Below are positions 49,309-61,674 of a stretch of 64,000 nucleotides of DNA, in pieces. The stretch's first letter is position 1. Each line of letters opens with the position of its first letter. The DNA comes from Halisarca cf. caerulea (Eukaryota; Porifera; Demospongiae; Chondrillida; Halisarcidae), in contig CAUJGJ010000161.1 in the NCBI GenBank assembly GCA_963170055.1, forward strand, positions 3,155,475 to 3,219,474, in the 5' to 3' direction. The notes under the pieces are model-generated. The model saw nothing but the letters and a program-made list of their open reading frames with translations. It ran no database searches and was not told the DNA's origin. The position numbers and the translations under genes are program-made.

Positions 49309-49406
49309 CTATAAAATTTAATAATACTGCACATTCAATTTATTCCTTGGTATACATTAATATCATCTATATTATACTGTTTAAATTCATTTATTCAGCA
49401 AAATAC

Positions 49407-49612
49407 CTGGAAACAGCATTCACAAATTCTCGCCCCTCATCTGAGATTATAATCTCTGGCCAACCATGTCGGGAGAAAAAAGAGAAAAGAAAATCATGCA
49501 GCTACACCAATTGCAGTTTTGTCGGGCAAGGCTCCAGCTTCAGGCCACTTAGAAAAATAATCTGTTATGGTAATGATGTACTTGTTGCCTCTTCTTGTTT
49601 CTGGAAAGGGAC
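49407..49612 (-). pseudogene. Integrase core, N-terminal half, with a frameshift
   Basis: After the acceptor CTCAAAG the exon reads GPFPETRRGNKYIITITDYF, SKWPEAGALPDKTAIGVAA; the first catalytic Asp is in ITDYFSK. The frame then shifts by one base near 49500 and continues FLFSFFSRHGWPEIIISDEG, REFVNAVS; the second Asp is in SDEG. The donor is CCAG|GTATTT. Domain order and spacing match the core integrase fold. Confidence 0.84.
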
Positions 49613-49696
49613 CTTTGAGTTAATAAAGAAACAAATTTAATGTTTTCTTAGTATATTGGTAGTTTCAAACAAGCAACATACTACAGAACTACTTAC

Positions 49697-49865
49697 CAAT
49701 GAGATCAATGCCAATCTGCTTCCAAACATCACCTGCCACAGGAATTGGGTGGAGTTCTGCCTTGGTTTTGCCCAGCTGATTGTTCACATGTTGGCAGACA
49801 TCACAAGTTTTGCAGTACTGTGCAACATCTCCTGCCATGCCTTTCCACCAGTAAGATATAGACAG
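49697..49865 (-). pseudogene. H2C2 zinc-binding exon (cysteine half) of the integrase gene
   Basis: The exon reads LSISYWWKGMAGDVAQYCKT, CDVCQHVNNQLGKTKAELHP, IPVAGDVWKQIGIDLIG. The two cysteines of the H2C2 zinc site are in YCKTCDVC. The WKQIGIDLIG segment leads into the core integrase domain in the next exon. Splice borders are TTATTATAG and CATTG|GTAAGT. Confidence 0.82.
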
Positions 49866-49969
49866 CTATTATAATAATTGTTACAATGTTACAGTATATT
49901 TAACATTATAAGAGGCCAGTATTGAAAAATAATACTTGTAGAATCATAGAATCGATTCTGCTTACAAAC

Positions 49970-50265
49970 CTTGCCAAGTGTTTTGTCTCTTCCTAAGTGG
50001 CCACCATCCACGCCATCATGGCAAGCTCTGATCAGTCGTTCTTGCTAGCCTGACCGACCACCACCCGGCGCAGTTGCGCACTGCTGCTATCGCTTTGGGA
50101 GCGATAGTAGAGGATTCCGCCTTTCTCTTCGAAGGAGGCCGCCTGCTGTCTCAACCCTCTCTTTTCATTCACAGTGAATCCTGACGGGTATGAAGCCTCG
50201 CCACGCCTGATACTTCGCAGGTACTCTACGAGTTGCCGGTAGCGCTCCTCGTTCAGCTTACTCAT
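49970..50265 (-). pseudogene. N-terminal exon of the Ginger/KRBA2-like integrase gene, frame-broken
   Basis: The ATG at 50265 starts MSKLNEERYRQLVEYLRSIR, then GEASYPSGFTVNEKRGLRQQ, ASFEEKGGILYYRSQ, RRVVVGQ, and stops at 50032. In another frame the histidine half of the zinc site continues, LIRACHDGVDGGHLGRDKT, to the donor GCAAG|GTTTGT at 49970. The frame change near 50035 breaks the gene. The short helical start before the H2C2 domain fits the start of Ginger1/KRBA2-type proteins. No promoter elements were recognised. Confidence 0.75.
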
Positions 50266-50408
50266 GGCTATTTCACTCGCCTTTTTTTAGTTGCACGTGG
50301 ATAATATATCCTGACACCGGATACTCCATCCCTAGTACATTTCCGCCCCTGGATAGAATATTCTATCCCTGGGATAAAATATGCAGGGGATAGAATATCC
50401 TGTGACAC

Positions 50409-50648
50409 CGGATAACAATCGGCTTTTATAGCATAGCATACACTAGTCCAGCCAGCTGTGACCCACGTACGTACAAGCGCCGGGGGCGGAAGGGAAGAAA
50501 CGTTTCTTCCCTTCCGCCCCCGGCGCTTGTACGTACGTGGGTCACAGCTGGCTGGACTAAGCATACACGTGACGTTTATACAGCACACACGTGATGTTTA
50601 TACATACAAAACATCACGTGTATACTAAAAGCTGATTGTTATCCGGGT
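50409..50648. repeat. Foldback region centred on a perfect 116-bp palindrome
   Basis: 50444-50559 is a perfect inverted repeat with 58-bp arms and no loop (centre GAAAC|GTTTC at 50501/50502). Outside it, CCGGATAACAATCGGCTTTT (50409) pairs imperfectly with AAAAGCTGATTGTTATCCGG (50628), so the whole block is a larger foldback. The arm resembles the segment at 5355-5415 (CCCTCCCGCTTGTACTCAAA, then GTGGGTCATAGGTGGCTGGA). Confidence 0.93.
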
Positions 50649-51379
50649 AAGAAACCCGAAAACGTCTGTATAGACAACACCCATGCAGTAAGACAAAACA
50701 GGGCCGACATTAGCATCACGTGCTTATATCTATGAATAAAGTACCTATATTTAGCTATAATTAGTGTCTTCCTCGAGCATGGACCATCTTTATAAATGAA
50801 CTGATGTGGTATATCATATTGTATGTTGTTATAAGGCTGGCAAAATCACCTGTATTCAGTGACATATTATATAGGAAGAGTGTGACTGTAGATATGCATG
50901 GTGAAGGAACGGATTACTGAAAAGTTTGAGGATGTTGAGAAGGTGAAAGTGAACAGAGTGTACAAAAAGGACTCAACTGGAAGAACTAGATGGTGATTTT
51001 GGTTAAAGGGTGATGAGAATGTCCTATCTCAGTTGGATTATGTAGTATTGGATGAGTATTGGCAGCTGCAAAAGCAATCCCTTTTTTCGGTGTGGCATCA
51101 GTGAGGGTCTTGAGTTGATGAGCTAGGGGTGTCTACTCCAAGGGGGAGGGAGGGGGTAGGTGATCATGGCTTAGGTAATGACAATATTGATCTTGCACTG
51201 ACGTGATGGTAATGGGCCTGGTGATTCTGGTGATTCTCTGAAATTTGCTTTTTGGAATGTGGTTGGTTAGTCCAGAAGTGATGGCTACGTATATAGCAGA
51301 AATTTAAAGAGAGGGAGATGGAGGAGAATGATGTGAGTCATAGATCTAGAGCGCTGTCTTATTTCAAACCGCATGTTGG

Positions 51380-53450
51380 AGGTCTTACTGAGACTTGGTT
51401 GAAAAGTGGCATATATAGTTGTCCAGTATGATGGCTACAAGTGGCTTCGTCTGGCACAGACGTAAAATAAGTGGTAGAGCTAGCAGAGGCTTTGGTGGAG
51501 TGGGGGTTTAATCAGGACTGGTATATTGGCTGATTAGTCTGTATTATTAAGTTGGCCAATAATGATGCTGAAGATATTATGTGGATTGGAGGGAGTGCCA
51601 GAGCGCAGTGGAGCAGTCACTGTGGTGTGTCTCACAGTTTGCATTCCTTTTACATCCTCAAGCCTGGGAGTGGATATGCTGGACAGACTTTTGTCTCTTT
51701 AATTTTAGAACAAGCTGAAAAGTTTGCTACAATGGGGACAGTGGTGATAAGTGGATACTTTAATACCTGATGTGGGATGTTGTGTGACCAATCTGGGAGA
51801 ATATTCCTAGACAATTGGTTGATGAAGTGAAGAATGAGTATGGGGAGATGTTGATCCAGTTCATGAGGATCTTGGCCTGTGTTTTGTGAATGGTCGAAGA
51901 TGTGCAGATGCTTTTATCTGTGTATCTAGTAGAGGTGCCTCAGTGGTAGATTCTGTCTCGTTTTCTGTGAGGACCTGTGTCGAGTATCTAACTTCATGGT
52001 TACATCAATGTCGTCTTGTCAAGAAGAAGCATGTGGAAGGTGTAAAGCCTTATGAACTCCTGATCATTCACTTCTCGTGTACATGTGGGAATGGAATGCA
52101 CGGTATCGAGTACCCTTGTTATTTCCAGGTGTGCTGGTGATATGGAAGATTGTGGTTGTGGTATGTGGTGTGATTGCATGTGGAGGACGTCTGATTGTAT
52201 AAACCAGGTTATCCATACTCAAAGGTTGGCAAAGTGAACTTGACAATGTCTAGGATTATATTGATGGGGTTCTTCGTTACAGTTCATCTTAGATGCAGAA
52301 GAGGCCAAAGGTGGTTCATAAAGGACTTATCTGAGATGCAAAAGGATCTTCGGAAAACCGAATCCAGTGGTTGTGTGCACCAAGAGAATCAATCAAGTGG
52401 CCATGGCTTGCAATTGTCAAGAGTAATACTATAGTCTAAGAACTAGAATAAACCTTATAAGGAAGTCATATAGATGAGGATGATGGTACGTGTGTCCACA
52501 TGCTGGGTTAGATGCAGTATAGGAGTGTGGAGGAATCGCTTTGAGTCCCCTTTAAAATTAATGGTCACAGCTCTGTGGTATCACTGTCACAACTCTCTGA
52601 AACTACCGACTAACTAAAGATCGACTTCACTCAATGACATGCACTAGTACTATTATTAACAACTTGCCCAAACACTAACTGGGCTAAACTATACATATAC
52701 ATGCACATAAGTAAAATGCTGTGATAGGAATACAACAATATTAATCGTCATGTTCCAGACAGTAGTCAAGCACAATCACTTATTAATAATAATATAGACA
52801 CAGACCATACACAGTGAAGATGAATATACCGATACTACTTATAGGTTACTACAGGCTCCCAGATAGGTGACTATCTAAGTCCGGTGTCTCAGTGTAGGCT
52901 GAGACTCTAGTACAGACTCCTGATTTTTCTGTTGAGCTAAATGGCCTCATTTTACAGGATGAAGTAGATTGCGCTTTGAGTAAGATTAAAAAGGAAGCTG
53001 CTCCTGGGGCAGATGGAATTTCAGCTCAAATGATGTTTGCTGAGGCTTTGAAAGATGTATGGTTAGTCCTTTTCAATGTTTGTTGGACTAGTGGGATAGT
53101 CCTGAACCTTTGGAGGAAAGCACTCATTGTTCCAGGACCGGTACTAAAAACTCAGCGGAAGGGCATTTGCGGGCCTGATTAGTTCCGGATGATATCATCT
53201 CTTTAACCTCTGTGGTCTGTAATTCTTCTGTCGTATTCTTAAGAACGGCTGAGCAAAATGGGTTGTTATAGCTGACAAGCAGGGTGAATTCTGTAAGGGA
53301 CAAAGCTGCTCAGGACATATACTGCCTTAGTTTTTTTGGCCAGAACCCAGATGGCGCACAAAGATCTGAAGGCATGATGGCAGCCGTAAAGTTTGTTGAA
53401 TTTGTAAACAAACTTGTTATGATGGTAGTTTGAGCTGACTTTATAGGATA
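51380..53450 (+). pseudogene. Decayed plus-strand LINE
   Basis: Pieces of a non-LTR ORF2 are visible in shifting frames. LTETWLKSG (near 51380) and TVVISGYFNT (51735-51770) belong to the endonuclease. SKIKKEAAPGADGISAQMM and VLNLWRKALIVP (52976-53130) and KTQRKGICGPD are the start of the reverse transcriptase. Later parts near 53290-53400 still show LVR-like motifs. Many stops and indels; the RT catalytic FxDD was not found. 50650-51380 upstream shows no clear feature. Confidence 0.75.
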
Positions 53451-53751
53451 CCTGCAGAATATGAACTCAGAATGGCCTAAGGCTGCGTTTACATGTACTA
53501 GACAATTTCACTCAAAAACATTTTTGCAATTCCCTTCATTGTGCGGAGTTTAAATTGCTCACGTTCCCAACGTTTTCACCTGTTCACACGGAAACGATCG
53601 ATTTTCGTAGATTTGAAGATGGCCACTGGATGCGGCGCAAATTCACTGGGTAAAGAGAAAACTTCGGAAAATGGAGTCACCCTGCTATAACTTTTAGCTT
53701 AAATTAGAACATTCCTTAAGCTCCTTGCAATTTTGTTGTGCATGGTGCTTC

Positions 53752-54100
53752 AAGGTGGGGGGTGCTGGTGGCTTAGTGGGCTGCTGCTGCCACTCCAAGA
53801 GCTGAGTTATGGGATGGACTAAGGTCCATTCCCAGTGATGGTGTTTCTTTGGCATTTTTCTCTGCACCCCCCTGCCACCACCAAGAGAAGAAGAGAGAGG
53901 AAGGCCCACAACAGCCACCAAACAAGATTAACATTGCATGATTTAACATTTGACAGTAACAATATATAACAATTATGTATATAGTATATATGTTAGTTTG
54001 TTTGTTTATAACCAATTACTGGGCCCCCTGAAAAGTAGCCATTGGGCTAAGTGGGTGTCCCAGTTTAAATAAGACCAATCAAATCAAATCAAATCAAAGA
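53752..54100 (+). mobile_element. tRNA-derived SINE with (AATCA)n tail
   Basis: The head GGGTGCTGGTGGCTTAGTGG carries an A-box-like segment. The 3' region GAAAAGTAGCCATTGGGCTA then GTTTAAATAAGACC is followed by AATCAAATCAAATCAAATC. The TTTAAAxAAGAC end matches the SINE at 35448-35729 and the stem AGCC..TGGGCT recalls the LINE tail at 26.07 kb. Confidence 0.72.
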
Positions 54101-54799
54101 GGGATAAATGAGGTATGACACTGCATGTGTATATATCGATCCTAAACAATTCTCATGCATGCATTCTCTATTATGAAAAAAGCAGTCATAGGCATGACAT
54201 TGTGGACTTCTGAGTGAATTCCCCTATAAATCAGAAGCAGGCCGGGGCGGATCCAGAAAAAAAATTAGGGGGAGCTCGAGAACCATTAAACTGATATAAA
54301 TGTTGGTACTATAGATTGTTCAATATGCTAGCTGATATGAAAATTCAAAATTCATCCTATGTAGTCTAGCAGGGTCTGCCATGCGACCCACAACCCCCCG
54401 GATATTGTTGCAAATGTAAAGGAGTAACTCAATATATAATTTATACTAAACAATGTTATTAATATTATATATTGAACCATGCAGATTATTGGCAGCTGTA
54501 CACTATAGTCTACTATTGGTGTGTGGTTCATGCGATACTTTCAGAGTGGGAACAATAATTATTGATAGTACCAGTTGCAGATAAATTGTACCAAGCACAC
54601 CATATGCAATCGTGCAGCATCACAAACAAGTTATGATTATCAGTACTACAAAACAGTATGAATCATTTCAATCACTAGTTACCATACAGCATGTACTTAC
54701 TTTAGATCGAGTTTTGAGTGGAATTAGGCAATGAGTACTCAAACAGTTGCCATTATATTCAAAGACCAATATGAAAAACATATAATAACATGCTAGATT

Positions 54800-54996
54800 T
54801 TATGTAATACATTTTTTCTTTAACAGTACTTGTGCATGGTGCCCATCATAGTATCCAGATATCAATCTCTGCATGACTTGCTTCACTTCAGGTGACTTTA
54901 TCAAAGTCTGCAAGTAATACTTCCAGTTTGGATCTTCTGCAGCGCGTTTACATTCTTTTTCAGAAAGCATTTCGTCCCAATAACACAGAACTAACA
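54800..54996 (-). CDS. Putative exon of the same pattern, possibly 3'-terminal
   Basis: The acceptor TTATGTAG leads into VLVLCYWDEMLSEKECKRAA, then NWKYYLQTLIKSPEVKQVMQ and HHAQVLLKKKCIT followed by TAA. The LSEKEC segment parallels CLSVEEC of the array module, and a W is followed by YYLQTLIKSPEV much like WYLKLPLVIAS at 33 kb. At the place where a phase-1 donor is expected (after VLLK) there is AAAAAA instead of GT, so this is either a terminal exon with a stop or an exon that lost its donor. The 5' phase is 1, as in the other exons. Confidence 0.5.
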
Positions 54997-54999
54997 CTA

Positions 55000-57199
55000 C
55001 ATAACAGAGATGTTACAGGTACTAAAGTGTACTTGAATTCGTGTCAAAGGAACATAATGCACACATGCAATGCACAATCTTATCTCTTTACAAAGTCACT
55101 AAAGCAATACACATGCGGGGATTTTTTCAACTGATATTTGTAATTTTAGTAATATTGGTTCAACAACAACATAGTTATAGCAGCACAAACATGTAATCCC
55201 AGTCGAAACTTGTGGGGGCTGCCATCTCTCATGCTTAAATCACTTGCAAAGAGTAATTGCTGCAGCTGAACATTCATTGAACATCATGTTTTGTGTACTT
55301 CAGACAATTTGAAAACAATTACCAACACTTTCCTGCATAAATTCATGCTTCTTGTTACCATAAGACTTTCCCTCACATATGTACTCATTATGGAATATGG
55401 TAGTATCAAATATGCAGTAGTGACATGGAAAAACATGGCCGTCATACATTTGTAAAAATTAATTTTCGCCAAAAAACTAGTGGTATAGAGTGTATAATGC
55501 TTTGAAATGGACTTCTGGTGTATTTTGACAAACCAGCTACAAGACAATGCAGTTTAGAAGCTTTGTAAGCCCACCTCTTTAAAGAAGTTCATTTTTCGTC
55601 AGTGAGCTCTGATTATTTGCACGCAGTGCCTTTTGGAGGCTTTGAAGCAATACCTACATTTCTAAATTAAGATGCCATATATATATGCCCTTAGTTTTCA
55701 GCAAAACAAATTTCAGGTCAAGGTCGGCAGATAGAATGGTTAAAACCAAAAGCATGACAAAAATAAGGAAATATGACGAAAAATTACGATGGCAATGCAG
55801 CCAAAATTGATGCTTTACACTTCTGAAAACACAAATTTGGACTAGAAGGTATGTGCACCTATATTTGTTCTGTTGTTTTGCCGATTTTTGAGCAAGGAAC
55901 TTGAATGCTTAAATGATAGACACTGCCCTGTGCCAGATATAGATAACAAACGAGCAAAGAGTGAGGTAAACAGGTCCATAAGGTAGAAAATATGTTAAAA
56001 CTTTGCAGCTGATAAAAATAGATTCAAAGAATAAAATTGAAGAATGCTACTTTTTGGCAAGAATTCAAGTACAACCTGACCCTGTTTGGTCCAGCGCTGA
56101 ATCATAAGGGTGCCAAAAATTTGGGAATTTACGTTTACTTAGTTAAAAATAAAGAAATGTCATATATTATCTGAATCAGCCATTTTAGGATGAGAGAAAT
56201 GGCTATGCAAGACCAGGTGTAGTAGTATGTGGACAAGGTCAAGTGTTCGATGATTGTCTACTTTAGTGCTCTTTTGTTCAACCTTCGCTTCTAGCTATAG
56301 GTGGGTACATTTATGTTAGCTGAGTAGCTGCATAGTATAGTTTCTTTATCATTCTCAACTACAGTGAAAACCATTATTTTAACAGTCTCTTTCTGAAGAA
56401 CTTCATTTTAAAGGAGAAACCACACAAATAAGGGTGTATAAAATCATTTAAATTATAAAAGGGATGTACAAATTGACACAAGATGGTGCAAAATGGTTTT
56501 ATCAAAAAGCATCCTCCAAAATCACTTAGAACAAGGGAAAGTTTAGAAAACAGGGCTAGGTGGCAAAGGGCAATAAGACAGGCATAGGGCTAGACGAGCA
56601 TAGGGCTATACATACATGAGGCTATAGGTGAGCATAGGGCTATATACATAAATGAGGCTAGACAGGTGTTCGGCTAGACAGAGTTTAGTTGGATTGAGTG
56701 CACACTGAGCAAATTCCAACATCCTGCTGCGCAGAGATTGGGTGGTGGTTTGAGGATTGGCTCCCATGGATGCACCTGAGAGAGGATCTGATAGATGCGA
56801 AGGATAGCTGACATCTCAGCCATCCAAATACTGTAGAGTATGGTTAATGCCTCTTTTGAGTTCAAATATCAGCCAGGGGCTTGTAGAAGGTTATTGCTTC
56901 CCTTCCCATGCTGGTTGAGAATTGCTTTACAGTTGTTGAGTAGTCTAGCGAGCTAGCCTGTCTCCACAAGCACCTGCGGAGATGGGCTGGCTTGTTAGAC
57001 TAGGTGTTGAGAAGAGGAGAGGAGCAAAAATGTAATGCATGTTCCACCTCTCTGATACTCTGTCCATACTGGCATTTAAGTCTTGTCTTGCTTGTGCTTT
57101 AGTATATAGACTGCAAAGCTAGATCCTTTGTGCTATAGCAAGGTGCTTTGGGGTAAAAAAAACCTTATGTCGAAAAAAACATCCTGCCTTGCATTCCAG
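55000..57199. other. No gene recognised; part of a dispersed repeat at 56.55-56.72 kb
   Basis: 56550-56720 (GGGCTAGACGAGCATAGGGC, then CTAGACAGAGTTTAGTTGGA) resembles 60530-60640 and has a weaker relative near 63080, suggesting an uncharacterised dispersed repeat. Nothing else is supported. Confidence 0.45.
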
Positions 57200-59090
57200 A
57201 AATCTTTCGTACAAATGTCTTATACACGAGCTCCATCATCAGTGTTGATTGGCACGCTGCCATATACTTACCCCACTTAGTGGTTAGAGTGATCATCGAT
57301 GGTTTGTTGGCAACATTGTTGCCATGAGGAGGGAGGTTGTCATATCTTGAATCTTGTTGTGTTAAATAGTTTAGAAGCCTCCCTTATGGCACACTGATGG
57401 TCAATTGTGAGTTAGACCCACAGCTGCAAGAATATGGGAAGTTGTTTGGTGTCCAGCCATAACATATGACCAGGGCATCTTTAAATTCTCCCTTGTGCAG
57501 GAAGAAACCATGCTACTCCAGGGAGAAGACAGAGAGCTACAAGGAGGAGCCTTTCTCCTTTGCAAGATCCACACATTGCTTTAATTCTAGCTTAAGATGG
57601 ACATACGCATTTTGGGATATCTCCTCTTAAAATTGGCAGTTTCTGTTATTAATTTCTTTCTCAGTTTTCGTAATGACATCAAGGTCAACTGTACTGTCCT
57701 TCTCCTGGGAAACAATATGTACTGCAAGTGAAGTGGTGATACATACTGATGGTTAATAGTGTTCGGAGGATAGGGGTGATGGGTTGTTAAGGCCTAAGCC
57801 TCCAAAGCAAACTGGGAGGGCAGGAAGATCTCTCTCAATGTAGCCTCCGAGAAGCATGCTGAGAAACGAGCGAGCTAATGCAGGAAAAAGATGCCGATGT
57901 GATGTATTGCATCTTCTAATGGCTGTAGCAAGTCATTGATGTCTGGGATGGTTCTCAGCAGAAATAACAAATAGTTGGAAAGCCCATGAACATATGCAAC
58001 ATATGCTGCAGGGGGTTGGGTTGAAACAATTTTTGGTAGATTTTTGATGTCATCTGTCCATTACTGTACCTTTTCTGTTACATATTCCTCAGTGAAGGGT
58101 TTGAATCAAAGAGTGGCACCTAGATGTCTTTTGCCCTAGGTGATTATGTATACTTTTGTGCCTGCAAAAGTTCTTTTTGAAGATTCTTCATATTCCTGCT
58201 TGACCACTAGGTACGTTTTAGATGCATTGTGATGATAACCAAATGATGGTCCATATTTGGTTATTTTTTCCACCACTGTTCGAATCCAGTAAACGTTGAT
58301 GCTCCAGTTGAATTGTGGGCAAACTACACCTTTAGTATGTCTGGGCAGCTCTCTCGTAGTAGGTCAATGAGTGGAGTTATGGCAACAGAATACATTGTCA
58401 TTGCCAACGGGTCTCCTTGTTTGGTTCCTTCCGTTGAAGTAATTTCACCGCCACCTGCAACAAGTAATCTGACTGGATATCCATACAAGATGGTTAGAAT
58501 TTGAGCAAGTGATGGGCAAATGATGCCGATGCCATTGTAAGACAGCTCTGTGGTTGTCAATGAGTGAATTGAATGCATTACTAGCGTCAACCAGGAGTAC
58601 AGCTTCATTCTTGGGTGTGTGAAGAATGTTTCGCATGGCATGAATAGCAGCCTCGTGACCACTATCTTGCCTTACACATAGCTGGAGTGAACCAACAGTT
58701 TCTTCAACATGCCTTCCCAGGATCTTCAGAATGGCTATGGCAATAATTCAATGTGGAACTTCCCTGATCCCAATAGGTCTCATACCAGGTCATTTATTGA
58801 GGGGAATTAAGCGACTAGCAATGAAAGCTGATAGTCCATCAGGATGGACACTGGTATAGTGGCAATGTGCCCACCCACTCCTGCAAGTGCAGTGCATAGG
58901 CTGTTGAAAGCAGATTGGAAAGAGGAGCAGAGAATTCTCTATAGGCATGTGCATCAAGGTCATGCTGAGGGTCCAGCAGCACCATTTGTATTAAGGGTTG
59001 CATTTCAAATGGTATTCCAGTCAGGATTTTATCCGTACTACAAATATGGCGGCTTGTAGGCTCATACAGGCCATTTTCCAATTTTACCAT
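57200..59090 (-). pseudogene. Decayed reverse-transcriptase gene of a non-LTR-like retroelement
   Basis: On the minus strand, order runs down the coordinates. First comes EFSAPLSNLLSTAYALHLQE, then ASRLIPLNK (58800s) and RPIGIREVPH, FFTHPRMKLYSWL with the alternate frame NEAVLLVDASNAFNSL, then STEGTKQGDPLAMTMYSVAI and PLIDLL. At 57400-57530 FFLHKGEFKDALVICYGW and CSCGSNSQLTI mark the C-terminal cysteine region. QGDPLAM...ITPLI and the later YGW..CxCG are typical of an RT family common in aquatic invertebrates. Stops and shifts throughout. Confidence 0.75.
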
Positions 59091-59543
59091 TTCGCAAGTA
59101 CAAGTGAAAAGAACTGATTAAGGCCTGCACAGTTGACATGTCCTGCATCACAAAGGAAAGGCACCTTTCAGAGGTCCTTAAGGGTGGTTTATTAATAAAG
59201 GTACTTTAATGTGGTAAAAATGATTGACACAATGAAAGTTAGGGGAATCATGCAGTTACTTGTGTAAACAGAAACACGATAACACACAAAAGGAGGATCA
59301 ACAGACAGCAAGCACTCTACAGCTTCAGGTCATCAGTACAACACACACAGAGTCATGAGGTAGAGCAATAGTAAGCCAGATTGTCAGTGCCTTTTGAAGG
59401 CTTTTAAACAACACATTTATTTCCAAGTGAGAAAAATGGGCAAATCTCATACATTCGCCAAATCTACTATTTCTGGATCAGTGTAGTGACTATGCATATG
59501 TGGGACTATATGTGTATGCTATGTGCACAGGTGGTACACATGA

Positions 59544-60275
59544 TACGCATGTGGTACATGTCCACACTAATTCGGAGGTGTGAAAATTTTGGTCTTTTTT
59601 AGAACTTCGGTTCTCATCTTGTATAATCTTCAGAGCATCAAACGAGGGATTAACGAGTAGGCAGACCCATAAATGTTTCGATAATTTCCCTTTCGAGAGG
59701 CCTGTTGTTATCGCAAAGAAGCTAGCGAGGTTTTTCTAAGCCCTACTAAAAAGCGAAAAGCTTTGGGTGCTACATGGAGGAACACTTCTAAGACTATTTT
59801 TTCACATAAATAGCTATAGCAACACATTTACTAACTTTTCCATGTGGGGGTATTGACAATTCCTTTCAAAGCCGAGATCTGCTAAATTGGCCCTCAAAAC
59901 ACAAAATTCAAGCTCCGATAACTTCGGGCAGGAACAAAAGTTCTCTTGCCCCACATGGAAAAGTTGTATTCTATAAATAGGTCGACGTTGGCACCAAGAA
60001 ACTGTGTCCAGCTTGTTCCCTCGCATAGCACCCAGCCGAAAACTAAAGTTCTGAAGAACATCCAGTTTGGTCACGAGGCAACATGTGACAGAACAACTGT
60101 GACGACAGAAAACGTCACTAAACACGGATTCGACATTCGTATACGCCCCAATAACAGCTCGAATCACGGGATAAATGCGTGACTAATAACTTGTAGACAC
60201 TGAAAAACCACATTTTATCACTACGCAAGCTGAGGGGCGCTATCATAACAAATCTGGACATGTCTCACATGCGTA
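59544..60275. mobile_element. 732-bp TIR element, TACGCATGTGG family
   Basis: The left end TACGCATGTGGTACATGTCC and right end GGACATGTCTCACATGCGTA are inverted, with TA at the edges. Shorter relative of 36184-37370. Inside, GTTCCTGCCCGAAG-type and TGGGGCAAGAGAAC segments form further inverted pairs. Two short overlapping frames (59814-60167 minus, 59946-60182 plus) lie on opposite strands and are not recognised. Confidence 0.75.
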
Positions 60276-61019
60276 ATGATTAACGACTTGAGCATTCTTA
60301 AATTTGTGTCTTTGGTGTATGTGGGAACACTGATTATAGCCAAGAACTATATACATGGATTTAGTTTCTTTATTTTACAAGAGTTATTTGTGTTCGTTCT
60401 TAAACTGCAGTAGACATACTTACTTACTTGAATTGACTTAAATTTATATGGTAAACTGCATATGCAAACAGGGGTGCATTAATCATTGAAAAGGGTAACT
60501 GGAAAGGAATAAGTTGTACATGGATACAGGGCCAGAAGTGTAAAGGGCAAGACAGACATAGGACAGGCTATACATACATGAAACAAGCTAGACGGGCCGG
60601 TATATAGGGGTAGACAGAGTTAATTAGACTGAGTTCACTGTGCAAATTCTTACATCCACAGCACTGTATGCACTAGATGTGTGTGATACAAGCAGTCCTA
60701 AGGGGGTTCAATATAGAGAGGTTTGACTGTACCTGAACAGTGCGTTCAGTCCAACTGAACCCTATCCAGCCCAAATAAACTCTTCATGCTTCTCTATACC
60801 CATCAACCCTCATGTATGCATATTCCTATGCTTTTTTGCCACGCATATGCCTGCCTTTACCCATGTAGCCCTGCACTCATCCACAGTTTTAGTCAGTCCT
60901 GGTTCTGCATGTTTTGAGGATACTTTTTGAGTAAGCCTTTCTGGCAAGCATGGTTTAGTGACAATCTCACATCCCGTTTACTATTTTTCAATGCATGCCT
61001 TATACACCCTTTATATTAT

Positions 61020-61210
61020 GGTCCATTACAACACAAGGTACAACACAGCACTTTAGTACACCCAGTCCACAACAAGACACAGCACAACACCTGTGGCACC
61101 TCAGCAAAACTGGTTAATTACAAGACACAACACAACACAACAATCTCAGCACACCAAGTCCATTACAACTAACACACATCACTACATGCACAGTTATTCA
61201 GTACACCAGG
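61020..61210. repeat. Degenerate ACAAC/ACACA-rich tandem repeat
   Basis: Words such as CATTACAACACAAGG, CACAACAAGACACAGC, TTACAAGACACAACAC and CAAGTCCATTACAAC recur about every 55-60 bp. It lies in the intron between the exons at 61241 and 54996. Confidence 0.6.
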
Positions 61211-61240
61211 TCGTAGGGTTCTAGTGAACACAGTACAAAC

Positions 61241-61420
61241 CTGTCAATTTGGGTATTAGTATACAATCTTTTATGTCACATTCCCTCAGTACATCATGGA
61301 TGGAGCGGCCCACATGCCGCAAATTCACAGTATATGTATCTTTTAGTGAAGAGAGGTGAGGTCTCATACGATGCAGTGAGGGAGCATCCCTGAGCACCTT
61401 GGCAATGATAGTAGTGACCA
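61241..61420 (-). CDS. Putative 180-nt phase-1 symmetric exon
   Basis: The acceptor ATTTTTACACAG and donor ACAG|GTTTGT bound an open 180-nt segment, phase 1-1. It reads VVTTIIAKVLRDAPSLHRMR, HLSSLKDTYTVNLRHVGRS, IHDVLRECDIKDCILIPKLTG. It ends L.G like the array module. It lies between the exons at 61492-61599 (upstream) and 54800-54996 (downstream) and is single copy. Family unknown; an all-helical fold is likely from the residue pattern, by inference only. Confidence 0.62.
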
Positions 61421-61491
61421 CTGTGTAAAAATAAAGAAAAGAAGTACACAACATGATAAGACATGAGGGGAAGTAAACACACAATCATTAC

Positions 61492-61599
61492 CTTGCAGCT
61501 TTCTCACTACAGCATCATTGTTCAAGGTGTACCTTTTACCAAACCACCTAGCTATTGACTCCTCATAGTGTAGCATTGTCCAATACAAAGCAAGAACAG
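61492..61599 (-). CDS. Putative 108-nt phase-1 symmetric exon
   Basis: The acceptor ACTGTTAATGTAG and donor GCAAG|GTAATG flank a 108-nt open segment reading AVLALYWTMLHYEESIARWF, then GKRYTLNNDAVVRKLQG. Phase is 1-1. The intron to the next exon at 61420 is only 71 bp, which is typical of compact invertebrate introns and supports a real gene here. The acceptor polypyrimidine tract is weak. Confidence 0.58.
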
Positions 61600-61674
61600 C
61601 TACATTAACAGTATCATACAGAACGTAACACAAGGGTAGGGAATATCGTCAAATTCTGATTATTCAAGACTCAC

